Shown in pieces: positions 1 to 8,634 of a stretch of DNA of 64,000 nucleotides. Every line of letters begins with the position of its first letter. Positions within the stretch are counted from its first letter, which is position 1. The notes under the pieces are model-generated. The model was not told where the DNA came from and ran no database searches. It was given only the letters and a program-made list of their open reading frames with translations. Source of the stretch: Agarilytica rhodophyticola. GTDB taxonomy: Bacteria; Pseudomonadota; Gammaproteobacteria; Pseudomonadales; Cellvibrionaceae. The stretch is taken from assembly GCF_002157225.2 (NCBI RefSeq), contig NZ_CP020038.1, positions 310,001 through 374,000 of the forward strand. Reading direction: 5' to 3'. A program made the position numbers and the translations under genes.

Positions 1-2940
1 AGTCTGTTTATGTTGCATGCAGTGCAACACTTTCTCGGAGGCGCCGACGCGGATGAAGCCCAACAGCAGGGCGCGCTTGCGCGCTTACTAAGCCAACCCG
101 TAGATGCCATCGCGGCCACTGACTGGAAAGCCTTGGCCCATGCCGTGGAGCCAAAAGCACCGTCCTCGTTGTTGCCGATCGTAATAGCCGCCGCGAAGCA
201 TCCCGAGGATGCGGCCCTACAACAATTGGCTCATCGACTGCCGCGACAGTTACCCGAAGACGTGGATCATGGGGCGTTGGAGCATGTGTTATCCGAACTT
301 AAGTGCGAGCCCCATTCAGCCGTGGCAAGCTTGGTTCGCAGCTACCGCTCGCAGCTTGGCCTGCGCCAATTAGACGCGGCTGTGGCGAAGGAGGACTGGA
401 AAAGTGCGGGCCAGGCCTTAGGGAAATTGAGTATTACCCGAGATAAGCAGGCCAGCCATGCCTTACTTGCGCAGGGGATGAACCGGCTAGGTGAACAAGA
501 TTTCAGTGCTTATGGTAAAAGCCGCCAAGGTCGTCTCAATGGCGCATTGAAGCTGATCACCCAGGGATTGTCTGCGTTGCCGCCTGCGCAATTAGATGAG
601 ATGTGGCGTCACCGAGAATTAGAAGGACTCTATCCTAAGCTGTCACAGAAAATGGAAAAGACCTTAAGTAGCCATTTGCAGGACATGATCGATAACAGCC
701 ATGACGTGCCGCGCCAGGATGTGTTACGTCGCCAGCGTATGAGCTTTATGGCCAATCACAAGCATTGGCCGGGAGTGTTGGCTGAGTACGGACGCCTAAG
801 CGATAAGAACACCCATCAGATCGGCGAGGATTTGGCCCATGATAGCCGCTTGCTGGCAGATATCACGCGTTCCCCCAGTGCCGCTAAACTGCTGGCCTCG
901 ATTATGATGGATCGACCAGCGCTTGTGCCTGGCAGGCGCATGGGCGCCGATGATCTTCACGCGTTTTTCAAGATGTTAGACAGCCATGAGCCGAGCCTAG
1001 AAAGCTCTGCATCTAGCGGCTCCAATGATAGCACTGGAGATAGGATGTCACGTTTATCAAAACGTGATTATGGCTTACTCAGAAAACGCTTATCCAAGCC
1101 AGCTCAAGGAAGGGAGAACACCGAGCAACACCGCATTAAGGCACAGACCCAAGACGCTATTGCAGCGCAAGATGTAGCATTTATTGCCAAACATCTTCTC
1201 AGTAAGCCATCGAGCACATTCGCCCAGGCAAATACCCAAGCCGTAGCCGAAGCTGTGTGGGAAAATCGATCAGCGCTGATGGCACAGCCCAAAAACAGCC
1301 ATGATGCCAATGCTCCCCTTGTGGCTGCTCGCCTGTTACTAGAAGCCGAGCATCAGGGCGATACATGGTTGAGCCATCATGAGCTTAGCACCATGGATAC
1401 GGGTGTGCGTTTTGGCTACAGCCAAGCCCTGGCCAATGCCATCAATACGCTTACCCATCCCTCCGTTACCCAGAGAGGCGTTAACAAGACCGGCGTTAAC
1501 AAGACAGGCACGCAAATAAAGAACACCGTGACAGCGGCAGACCCGTCTATGCTGGGCAAACTTCGTCAACAGCAGTTGCAGGTATTTAGCGTCGATCAAC
1601 AATGGCCGCAGGCGAATAAGGTCTGGGATACGCTCTCATCCACACAGCAGCAGGAAAGTGCGCCGGCACTGCTGGCCCAACTAGGGTTGCGCGACAAACA
1701 CGCCTCCAATGAGGCCTTAAGAGCACAGATGTTCCTTCTAGATAAAGTGCTGACGACAATTTCAAAAAAGAATCAGCCGATAGAAAATATCACTAGTCTT
1801 ATGCAACTTGTAGGATCTTACGCAAGTGCGTTGGATATGGATACTACGCTTTTAGATAATATATTAAGAAAACTAATTAGACAGGACAGTAATGGTCTTG
1901 AGCTCTATATTCAGCAAGATAGTAGTCGCGTTGATTCAGAAAAAGTATTAGCAGAAAAGGCACTGGAGCAGATTGTCCAGCAGCAGATTCGCAGTGACGA
2001 TGAAAAAATACCGGACGTGGTATATCGTGCGCTTAAATCATTGGGCGATAAAAAAGCCGGTGCTCTTTCATTATTGAAGTTGATGAACAAAAGCGAAGAG
2101 CACAATAATATGGAAGCCTTGACTCTTAAGCACTTCCTTGAACGCAAAGCGACGACCCTACCCGGCTTTATAGCATTTGCACAAAAAGCGCCTGAAGCTT
2201 TTATAGAAAATGTAGATACAAATGTATTTAAAAAGTTAATGGCCGAGGAAGACCTTGCGCTTACTACTACACTTGCTATGCAAACTAATATGGAGCTTCT
2301 TAGAAATTCGCCTAAAAATTTTATTGAAAAAGCTGACTTTTCTTTCTTTAAATTTTTACTTGATCAGAGTAGTAGCAAAGCTGAATTTAAGCAGGTACTT
2401 AACTTGCTGGCCCAAAGTTATGCCAATTTTGGTTCAGGTGCCGAGCAGCATAGGCAGGCAAATAAAGTATTAAAAAGTGTTCAATATGCAGCTAACTTAT
2501 GGACTCAAAAGTACTCTAGAAGTGAAACTCCGTTTACTAGTCAGGTTCCTAATGACATGTTTCGTGACTTAGTTAAATTTAATACTAAAGATAACAATGT
2601 CGTAACTCAAAAAATATTGGAAAGACGTTTCCAACAAGATATGTTGGAGACTTTTTCAAATAGAGGAACGCCAGACGCGACTAGAATGGCTTTGAAAATA
2701 GTGAGTGGCGAATATGATCCCACGCTTTTTACTAATAATAATTCAAAATCGCTATTATATGATGTGGTGGCAAATGTTGCAGATGAAAATCAATCTGAGC
2801 TTAAGAATTGGGTGAAAAAAAATAAAACCGGTATCATTCATGCGCTCAAAAATCGGAGCGATCTCCCTAATTACTCCATGCCTATCATAGGTAATCATTT
2901 TCGAACGCATTTTAAGCTTACAGGCTATTTAAAGGGTTAG
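1..2940 (+). CDS. Large helical protein of unknown function, 5' partial
   Basis: I do not recognise this protein. The frame is open to the left edge (bases 1-9 are sense codons). The first ATG, at 10, has no visible ribosome binding site, so the gene probably begins outside the window and at least 976 residues are seen. There is no signal peptide, no membrane segment and no catalytic motif I can name. The chain looks almost wholly alpha-helical, with many Leu/Ala/Gln-rich amphipathic stretches, as in repeat or scaffold proteins. A 15-bp tandem duplication (near 1478-1507) encodes a doubled V-N-K-T-G. Base composition changes sharply inside the gene: 301-360 has 38 of 60 G+C while 2701-2760 has 19 of 60, with the switch near 1735. 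The two genes downstream are also unrecognised and effector-like, so a secreted effector is possible but unproven. Confidence 0.7.
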   Translation, partial: SLFMLHAVQHFLGGADADEAQQQGALARLLSQPVDAIAATDWKALAHAVEPKAPSSLLPIVIAAAKHPEDAALQQLAHRLPRQLPEDVDHGALEHVLSELKCEPHSAVASLVRSYRSQLGLRQLDAAVAKEDWKSAGQALGKLSITRDKQASHALLAQGMNRLGEQDFSAYGKSRQGRLNGALKLITQGLSALPPAQLDEMWRHRELEGLYPKLSQKMEKTLSSHLQDMIDNSHDVPRQDVLRRQRMSFMANHKHWPGVLAEYGRLSDKNTHQIGEDLAHDSRLLADITRSPSAAKLLASIMMDRPALVPGRRMGADDLHAFFKMLDSHEPSLESSASSGSNDSTGDRMSRLSKRDYGLLRKRLSKPAQGRENTEQHRIKAQTQDAIAAQDVAFIAKHLLSKPSSTFAQANTQAVAEAVWENRSALMAQPKNSHDANAPLVAARLLLEAEHQGDTWLSHHELSTMDTGVRFGYSQALANAINTLTHPSVTQRGVNKTGVNKTGTQIKNTVTAADPSMLGKLRQQQLQVFSVDQQWPQANKVWDTLSSTQQQESAPALLAQLGLRDKHASNEALRAQMFLLDKVLTTISKKNQPIENITSLMQLVGSYASALDMDTTLLDNILRKLIRQDSNGLELYIQQDSSRVDSEKVLAEKALEQIVQQQIRSDDEKIPDVVYRALKSLGDKKAGALSLLKLMNKSEEHNNMEALTLKHFLERKATTLPGFIAFAQKAPEAFIENVDTNVFKKLMAEEDLALTTTLAMQTNMELLRNSPKNFIEKADFSFFKFLLDQSSSKAEFKQVLNLLAQSYANFGSGAEQHRQANKVLKSVQYAANLWTQKYSRSETPFTSQVPNDMFRDLVKFNTKDNNVVTQKILERRFQQDMLETFSNRGTPDATRMALKIVSGEYDPTLFTNNNSKSLLYDVVANVADENQSELKNWVKKNKTGIIHALKNRSDLPNYSMPIIGNHFRTHFKLTGYLKG

Positions 2941-3284
2941 GCACTCCATAGTGTCAACATAGAAAAATATTGTTTCCAATTTTGAAGTAAAAGAATATAA
3001 CAGGCCGCCTCTAGCATAGGAGTAGAAAAATTATCAAATGCGTTAATAGGTATCTTGAGTTCAATTGTTGTAAATAGTTTATTAATCTTCTTCTGACTGA
3101 GTAACAGGATGACAATATTCATGTTTTTATATTTGTGCGCCAAGCAATGATTGGGCAAAACGGTTGATAATATGCAATATTGTCGAAATTAATGACGAAC
3201 AAGTTTTGATATCTGTCTACTTATGATTGACAGGTTCTATATAAACGACATTTAGTAATAATTAATTCAACGATTGAGGTTGCA
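2941..3284. other. Intergenic gap, AT-rich
   Basis: This stretch of 344 bp holds no convincing gene. A minus-strand frame at 2937-3158 has no ribosome site and no recognisable protein features. A perfect TTGACA lies at 3227-3232, but the hexamer 17 bases on (ATTTAG) is a poor -10, so a promoter for the 3285 gene is only suggested. I see no clear terminator after the 2940 stop. Confidence 0.4.
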
Positions 3285-4292
3285 ATGACTTTTCCTATAA
3301 GACGGGGTGCGCAGCAACTGCTGCAGGGAGTAGTAAACCAAGCTATTAAATCTAATAGCAGCATAGCGGACGCGGCGGCAAAATCAGTGTCGAAGCCAGC
3401 TACATTTGGCAAAGCGCAGTCGAATTTATTATCTATAAAACAACTTATGGAAGGGGGCGAGCAGCTAAGTAGAGGGACGGTTGGTAAATCTCAGCCTAAT
3501 AAGTTTGTATCTATAAAAGAACTTATTGGTAATGAGCCACTGCATCAAACAACTAAGCCTATTAGCAATACCTTGGCCCAAGGCATTCGTCAAACCAGTC
3601 CAATGGAAACGAAGGCATTGCAAAAGCTAGAAACACAGGCAGCAAAACTAGAAAGGCTTGAAGTGCAAACAGAGAAACTGAGTAGAACCTTGGATGAGGT
3701 GTTAGGTAAAATAGAAGAACTAGGTATTAATATCAAGGAACTTGGGCCTATTATCAGTGAAAGTAACCCTAGTAGGACTGATGCTTTAAAGAAGCTGCTT
3801 AATGAGGCAGCCACTAAAAATGGATGGAGTGCATCACAAACAGCAGAGAAGTCAGAAGCTGCACATAAGCTTATCGATAAGCTACAGGCAGGAATAAATA
3901 CAGCGGCAGCTGCAGTAGGTATTGGCGCAGCAACAGGTTTAGGTGTAGCGACTTATAAAGCCACTTATGATGAAGCTTTTATGGATAAAGTCAAAGGGGC
4001 CGCTAACGATATGGGACTTAATCTTGAAAAACACAATTGGGATGATGCCGAGCCATTAATAGGTAGTTTAACTACGATAGTCGCTTTTTATGCATTAGCA
4101 AAAAGCTATGCTCGAGGTGCAGGGATAAAACCAGCCGAAAAAGCGTTAAATAGTTTAGCGACACAAGTTTATTCCAAAATGATGAAAGTGCCACCCAATA
4201 AAGCTGAGACAATGATTAAACTTGGAAAAGAAAGCGCCGGTCTTGCCGACGTTGCGCGTAGTCAAAAACCTGGAACACATTTTAGATCGTAG
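3285..4292 (+). CDS. Unknown protein with coiled coil and two hydrophobic segments; effector-like
   Basis: I do not recognise this 335-residue protein. The ATG follows a GAGG ribosome site by a normal spacing. The N-terminus is polar, lacks a signal peptide and carries a loose internal repeat (LLSIKQLMEGGEQL then FVSIKELIGNEPL, about residues 43-80). Residues about 105-150 are a Leu/Glu/Lys heptad region that should form a coiled coil. Two hydrophobic stretches follow: an Ala/Gly-rich one near 205-228 and one near 258-276. Coiled coil plus two hydrophobic helices without a signal peptide is a layout seen in T3SS translocators and membrane-localised effectors, but no family match is evident. 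It sits 89 bp upstream of another unknown gene on the same strand, so the two may be co-transcribed. Confidence 0.6.
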   Translation: MTFPIRRGAQQLLQGVVNQAIKSNSSIADAAAKSVSKPATFGKAQSNLLSIKQLMEGGEQLSRGTVGKSQPNKFVSIKELIGNEPLHQTTKPISNTLAQGIRQTSPMETKALQKLETQAAKLERLEVQTEKLSRTLDEVLGKIEELGINIKELGPIISESNPSRTDALKKLLNEAATKNGWSASQTAEKSEAAHKLIDKLQAGINTAAAAVGIGAATGLGVATYKATYDEAFMDKVKGAANDMGLNLEKHNWDDAEPLIGSLTTIVAFYALAKSYARGAGIKPAEKALNSLATQVYSKMMKVPPNKAETMIKLGKESAGLADVARSQKPGTHFRS

Positions 4293-4381
4293 TGGAAAGA
4301 ACAATATGTGCTTATTTTTCTCTCTATGAATGACCTACTAAATAGCGCTTAGGGCCTAAATGTTCACGAAGGGTTTGCGTA

Positions 4382-5929
4382 ATGACGACTGTTAGTAATA
4401 ATTTTTTACAGCCCAACTTAATCTCTAATATCAATAGTAAAGGCGAAAGGCCCGCTTTTACTTGTGCTAGAAGCAGTAGTTCCCTTCTACCAAATGCTAA
4501 TTCTCTTCTAGCCCTTAGCGTTGTTAAACACGATACTGCCAACCCAGTACAAAGAACTCATAAAGGAAGTTCTGGGTATTTGTATCCTATACGAGAAAAA
4601 AAATCGAATCAGATTCAAACAATGAATATGATTTTTTTACGTATGGGTGAAAAGGAAGGTGACAAAGAATCATCAGTTTCTCAAAAAGAGTATGCTAAAA
4701 AAATTCATCAATGCTTACAAGAATTGAATCGAGATATAGTAAGTGGATACAAGGGGAAAGTTCAACTATGGGTAGAAAATGATAGTGTACCTCTTGCTAC
4801 TCGGAAAATACTAAGTGGAAATATAACATCTAATGGGCAAAAACAGATCGATATTCTGTCTACGAATATATTGAGAGAGAGATTTAGCGATTTCAGAAAA
4901 GATGGTGCTATTACTGATCGTCACTTTGATATATTTAACAAAGCAATTGATATTGTGGATGAAATGGTAAGCCCTTGGATGCGTAGTGATGTATTACGCT
5001 TGTTGACTCTAGTCTCTGATATATGTGTGACAGAAAACTCTAAAGGTAAAACTAAGTTTGCACTCTCTCCATGCTTCTATAAAGACTTTGGTTTGCAAAC
5101 TGAAAACTCTTTGCTAGATAAAACTCCGACAAGAGAATACCGAATACCCTCAGGTGCAAATATATATGGCGAGAGTAGTCTGTTGAGTGTATCTAGATCT
5201 GAGAGAGGAAAAATCCATAAATTGAGAGAATTTTTTTCCAAAAGCCATAATACTGAGGACAAGAATATAGCCAATATAGCGCAGGCACTAGAGAAAATTT
5301 TGGATCAATATCAGGTTACGTTTAAAACCAAGCTAAACTCAACAAATAAAATAAAAGCTGCGTTGGGTGATAAGGCTTCAGAAAGCTTTATTTTTCTACG
5401 AGCAATGCCTAGATTAGAAAGAAATATTGGAATAATGTCCAATAAGCTGCAAGAAGACCTTAGCGAAAAAGAAAAATCTCTTGTTAAGGATTTTCCAATA
5501 TTTCAACAACTTATCCTTGCTGAGTACGGGGAAAGCTTAGCTGCGGTGACTGATTATGTGTTTATGGAAAGTGCGCGATCCCATTTTAAAAATTTTAGTG
5601 AAAATACATTGTTGGGACAAAAGTCTGTATTTTCTTCCGCACCAAGCATAGAAAACTCTGGATTATGGATGTTAAATCCAAAGAATATGCCACCGATTAC
5701 TCTAGCTGAAGCCAAGCAGCTTGGTCTTGAAGGCTCTTTTATTGCGTCAAGAGGCGATAAAAAGCAAGAAGCACAAATAAATATAATAGGTAATTTATTG
5801 AGGTCTAAAGCTTTCTCTAACAGAAATATTACAGAAAGTAGTGGCGAGATTGTACCATTTAAAAGAAGCAGAGAAGCGAAGGAGATTTTAAATAGGTTTA
5901 AGCAGCATATACTACAGCTAAATATATGA
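4382..5929 (+). CDS. Unknown 515-residue protein, effector-like, possibly with a GAP-like helical domain
   Basis: Not confidently recognised. The ATG at 4382 has a GAAGGG ribosome site eight bases upstream. The first 70 residues are Ser/Asn-rich, disordered-looking and lack a signal peptide, as T3SS effector N-termini often are. The remainder is polar and mainly helical. Residues about 165-240 (from ILRERFSDF through PWMRSDVLRLL to KFALSPCFYKDF) loosely resemble the helices of a RhoGAP domain that surround the LP..N..L and N.M..LA..P.L signatures. I see no secure arginine finger, so this is only a hint. The gene is AT-rich like its upstream neighbour and ends just before a strong terminator shared with the convergent alanine dehydrogenase gene. 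Confidence 0.6.
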   Translation: MTTVSNNFLQPNLISNINSKGERPAFTCARSSSSLLPNANSLLALSVVKHDTANPVQRTHKGSSGYLYPIREKKSNQIQTMNMIFLRMGEKEGDKESSVSQKEYAKKIHQCLQELNRDIVSGYKGKVQLWVENDSVPLATRKILSGNITSNGQKQIDILSTNILRERFSDFRKDGAITDRHFDIFNKAIDIVDEMVSPWMRSDVLRLLTLVSDICVTENSKGKTKFALSPCFYKDFGLQTENSLLDKTPTREYRIPSGANIYGESSLLSVSRSERGKIHKLREFFSKSHNTEDKNIANIAQALEKILDQYQVTFKTKLNSTNKIKAALGDKASESFIFLRAMPRLERNIGIMSNKLQEDLSEKEKSLVKDFPIFQQLILAEYGESLAAVTDYVFMESARSHFKNFSENTLLGQKSVFSSAPSIENSGLWMLNPKNMPPITLAEAKQLGLEGSFIASRGDKKQEAQINIIGNLLRSKAFSNRNITESSGEIVPFKRSREAKEILNRFKQHILQLNI

Positions 5930-5994
5930 TTGCATCATTATTAACACGCCTTAGCATACAGCGAAAATTTTTAAAGACAGGATAAGGCGAAGAT

Positions 5995-6026
5995 AAAAAA
6001 ACCACACTCTTAGAGCGTGGTTTTTT
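5995..6026. terminator. Bidirectional intrinsic terminator
   Basis: A 10-bp perfect stem, AAAAAACCAC pairing with GTGGTTTTTT, encloses a second CTC/GAG pairing with a TTA loop. A-tract and T-tract flank it on either side, so it should work for both the unknown gene ending at 5929 and the alanine dehydrogenase ending at 6057. Confidence 0.9.
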
Positions 6027-6056
6027 ACTTTCAGCTCTAGCAGAGCCTAAGATAAT

Positions 6057-7178
6057 TTACTTTTCTTTAAGTGCAGTCATCGGCTCGACATATTCGCTGT
6101 CTAAAGCGTCTGCCACAGCTTTGCAGGTATAAATACCTTTATAAACATTCAAACCATTGCATAGATGCACGTCGTCCATCATGGCCTGTTTGCTGCCTTT
6201 ATTAGCTAACGCTACGACAAAAGGAAGTGTAGCGTTTGTTAATGCTAACGTTGAGGTTCGTGCAACTGCGCCAGGAATATTAGCAACACAGTAATGAATA
6301 ATGCCATCTACGACGTAGGTAGGTTCTTCGTGAGTGGTTGCGCGGCTTGTTTCAAAACAACCACCTTGGTCAATTGCCACATCCACAAGAACTGTATCTT
6401 TTTTCATTCCTTTTAGCATTTCACGAGTAACAAGTTTAGGGGCCGCTGCTCCAGGAATTAAGACTGCACCGATAACTGCGTCGGCATCACTAATTTGTTG
6501 TTCGATAGTGGCTTTATTAGAGAAAAGTGTTTTGATGCGGCCATCGAACATTTCGTCTATTTGCTTTAAGCGTGGTAAGGAGCGATCTAATATAGTGACA
6601 TCTGCGCCAAGGCCCATTGCCATTCGGGCTGCGTGAAGTCCAACGACGCCGCCACCAATAACAACAACTTTAGCGGACTCAACACCTGGCACACCACCTA
6701 ACAGCACACCGCGGCCACCTTGGGCTTTTTCTAGCGTATGAGCCGCTGCTTGTATTGACATACGTCCGGCTACTTCACTCATTGGCGCTAGTAGTGGTAA
6801 GCCGCCATTAGCGTCAGTTACTGTCTCATAAGCGATACAGGTTGCACCTGAGGCGAGTAGTAATTTGGCTTGTTCTGGGTCTGGGGCCAAGTGTAAGTAT
6901 GTGAAAAGCGTCTGTTCAGCTCGTAGCATTTTGCATTCATTTGGCTGTGGCTCTTTCACCTTTACAATCATCTGAGCGCGTTCAAATACTTCTTCTGCGC
7001 TGCCTACAATTTCTGCTCCTGCTGCAACGTAGTCATTGTCAATAAAACCGATGGCGTCTCCGGCCATAGTCTGAATAATGACATCATGACCAGCTTCAGT
7101 TAGTTCTTGTACACCGGCAGGCGTCAAACCGACACGGTATTCATGGTTTTTAATCTCTTTAGGTACACCGATTAACAT
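6057..7178 (-). CDS. ald: Alanine dehydrogenase
   Basis: This enzyme converts L-alanine, water and NAD+ to pyruvate, ammonia and NADH in the cytoplasm, allowing alanine to be used as a carbon and nitrogen source. The 373-residue length is normal for Ald. The N-terminal MLIGVPKEIKNHEYRVGLTP stretch is a family hallmark. The NAD-binding glycine motif VVIGGGVVGLHAARMA lies near residues 171-186, and VDVAIDQGGC near 268-277 contains the expected catalytic-region aspartate. Start: an ATG preceded by a GGGAGG ribosome site (GGAGGC on the minus strand). The gene is divergent from a Lrp/AsnC-family regulator across a 116-bp AT-rich gap, the usual arrangement where the regulator controls ald in response to alanine. 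Confidence 0.95.
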   Translation of the reverse strand: MLIGVPKEIKNHEYRVGLTPAGVQELTEAGHDVIIQTMAGDAIGFIDNDYVAAGAEIVGSAEEVFERAQMIVKVKEPQPNECKMLRAEQTLFTYLHLAPDPEQAKLLLASGATCIAYETVTDANGGLPLLAPMSEVAGRMSIQAAAHTLEKAQGGRGVLLGGVPGVESAKVVVIGGGVVGLHAARMAMGLGADVTILDRSLPRLKQIDEMFDGRIKTLFSNKATIEQQISDADAVIGAVLIPGAAAPKLVTREMLKGMKKDTVLVDVAIDQGGCFETSRATTHEEPTYVVDGIIHYCVANIPGAVARTSTLALTNATLPFVVALANKGSKQAMMDDVHLCNGLNVYKGIYTCKAVADALDSEYVEPMTALKEK

Positions 7179-7294
7179 GGCCTAAGCCTCCCAATATTGT
7201 ATGTTTTACGAACGCAAAAATTATAATTGTTGCCAAAAAGAATTATTTCTCTAATATTGTAATTATTCAGAAAAATTAACTAATAAAACTACAA
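7179..7294. promoter_or_regulatory. Divergent ald/Lrp-family promoter region
   Basis: This 116-bp, very AT-rich gap separates two divergent starts. It contains several ATTAT/ATAAT-type half sites (for example around 7216-7275), which suit the degenerate AT-rich sites bound by Lrp-family proteins. No single operator can be fixed by eye. Confidence 0.45.
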
Positions 7295-7801
7295 ATGACA
7301 GAAAAAATACCTACTAATGAGAGTCTTGATGGTGTAAACCTCAGTAAGATTGACCGTAATATCTTACGCGAACTACAACGGGAGGGGCGTATCACCTATT
7401 CGGAACTAGCTCGCCGTGTCGGTTTAACCACTACTCCTTGCATGGAGCGTGTTAAGAAATTAGAGCGCCAAGGGGTGATCAAGGGCTTCACTGCTATACT
7501 TGACCCGGCGGCACTAAGAGCGGCGTTAGTGGTATTTGTGCAAATCCGCCTATCGAGAACGTCGCAAGATATATTTGCCGAGTTTAAGCGCGCTGCAGCG
7601 GCACTAGATGAAGTGCAAGAATGTTATTTGGTATCCGGTAATTTCGACTATCTGATAAAAGCCCGTGTTGCTGATATGAGAGCATACCGAGACTTTCTTG
7701 GTGATACTTTGCTCACCTTGCCTGGAGTGCAAGAATCCACCAGTTATGTGGTAATGGAGGAAGTTAAAGAAACTATGCATATTCATGTCCCACGTAAGTA
7801 A
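7295..7801 (+). CDS. Lrp/AsnC family transcriptional regulator
   Basis: This is a DNA-binding regulator of the feast/famine family that senses amino acids. The 168 residues hold an N-terminal winged helix-turn-helix (LSKIDRNILRELQREGRI, then SELARRVGLTTTPCMERVKKL) and a C-terminal RAM ligand-binding domain (YLVSGNFDYLIKARV, near residues 110-125). A longer-than-usual polar N-terminus precedes the helix-turn-helix; the length otherwise fits Lrp (about 164). Its divergent position beside ald suggests it controls alanine catabolism, as AldR/Lrp-type proteins do elsewhere. It could instead be the global Lrp. The stop codon abuts the next start directly. Confidence 0.92.
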   Translation: MTEKIPTNESLDGVNLSKIDRNILRELQREGRITYSELARRVGLTTTPCMERVKKLERQGVIKGFTAILDPAALRAALVVFVQIRLSRTSQDIFAEFKRAAAALDEVQECYLVSGNFDYLIKARVADMRAYRDFLGDTLLTLPGVQESTSYVVMEEVKETMHIHVPRK

Positions 7802-8344
7802 ATGCCAAGCAAAAAAGTTAAATTTATAAAATACTTCTTATTGGCTATCTTCTTTTCTTTGCTACTGCTGATATGTGTTGCAGGATATTTCCTATATCAG
7901 CTTAAAGACATAGCTCAGGATTTAAAGCGTACTTTTATTCCAAGTGGTGTTTCCAGGGTGAATATGTCACAGCTCAAAGTTGGTGACGTACAGTATTTTT
8001 CCAAGGGATGTTCGGTATTTACAATCAAACAGGTAGCGGGCAAAGAGTCTTTAGTAAACATATTTTCTGTGCCAAAGCAGTTTATGGGTACATGCAAAAA
8101 TCTTGAAGATGGTTTTAGCTATGACGGAGAATATATTGTGTTAAAGGTTTGCCAAATGGCTTTTGGTGCAGGAGGTTGTGGTGGTGGTCGTTACCGTTAC
8201 CGTATTAGCAATGGTAACAATAGTAACAGTGGCGATCACTGGGAAGAGTACATCGGCGTAACCTGGCGTAATGGTGAAGAATATGAAGCTTGGCGTCGTG
8301 TGGGCTCAACATCTTCGCGGGCTGATTCTATAAAGAAACGTTGA
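7802..8344 (+). CDS. Small single-pass membrane protein of unknown function
   Basis: This 180-residue protein begins directly after the Lrp-family stop, so it is probably co-transcribed and translationally coupled; it has no strong ribosome site of its own. A basic N-terminus (MPSKKVKFIKY) leads into one transmembrane segment (about residues 10-32). The rest is predicted outside the membrane. It contains cysteines near 63, 98, 117, 125 and a Gly/Cys-rich GAGGCGGGRYRYR patch around 120-133. I do not recognise the family. A terminator-like hairpin follows at 8350. Confidence 0.65.
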   Translation: MPSKKVKFIKYFLLAIFFSLLLLICVAGYFLYQLKDIAQDLKRTFIPSGVSRVNMSQLKVGDVQYFSKGCSVFTIKQVAGKESLVNIFSVPKQFMGTCKNLEDGFSYDGEYIVLKVCQMAFGAGGCGGGRYRYRISNGNNSNSGDHWEEYIGVTWRNGEEYEAWRRVGSTSSRADSIKKR

Positions 8345-8349
8345 AACTC

Positions 8350-8380
8350 AAAAAACCTCGTACAGCTATGCTGGTTTTTG
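8350..8380 (+). terminator. Probable intrinsic terminator
   Basis: AAAACC pairs with GGTTTT around an inner CAGC/GCTG stem with a three-base loop, followed by T-rich sequence. It separates the Lrp transcription unit from the thiamine riboswitch unit. Confidence 0.6.
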
Positions 8381-8414
8381 ATTGCTAGGTTAATAACAAA
8401 AAGTTAAAATCAGC

Positions 8415-8516
8415 TACTCCTGAGGGGTGGCGTCTTTACATAGTGTATTCGCCTGAGATGAATAAGCATTCAAACCCTTTGAACCTGATCCGGTTAATTC
8501 TGGCGTAGGGATAGGA
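8415..8516 (+). ncRNA. TPP (THI element) riboswitch
   Basis: The conserved pieces of the thiamine pyrophosphate aptamer are present in order: GAGGGGTGGC (8422-8431), CTGAGA (8453-8458), ACCCTTTGAACCTGATC (8474-8490), CGGTTAATTCTGGCGTAGGGA (8491-8511, close to the family consensus), and a closing AGGAT. It lies about 120 bases upstream of a TonB receptor and three thiamine-related genes, so thiamine uptake is expected to be switched off when TPP is plentiful. Two possible expression-platform helices follow: AGGAT with ATCC before a T-run at 8535-8540, and TAACGGC pairing with GCCGTTA (about 8542-8565). Confidence 0.95.
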
Positions 8517-8634
8517 TTTAAGATCAGCCATCCTTTTTTAATAACGGCGCACGAGTGGCCGTTAACGCGGTGCTTCTTTAGCTTATCAAACTGCTGCTCT
8601 CCGGGTCTTTTTGTTGACAAACCGAGGGCCATCC

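Noticed and set aside
2937-3158. Minus-strand 73-residue reading frame
   Set aside because: No ribosome site, no recognisable features and AT-rich random-looking composition.
8611-8634. TTG at 8611 as the start of the TonB receptor
   Set aside because: It lacks a ribosome site, while TTG 8635 follows GAGGG at normal spacing and gives a cleaner signal peptide.
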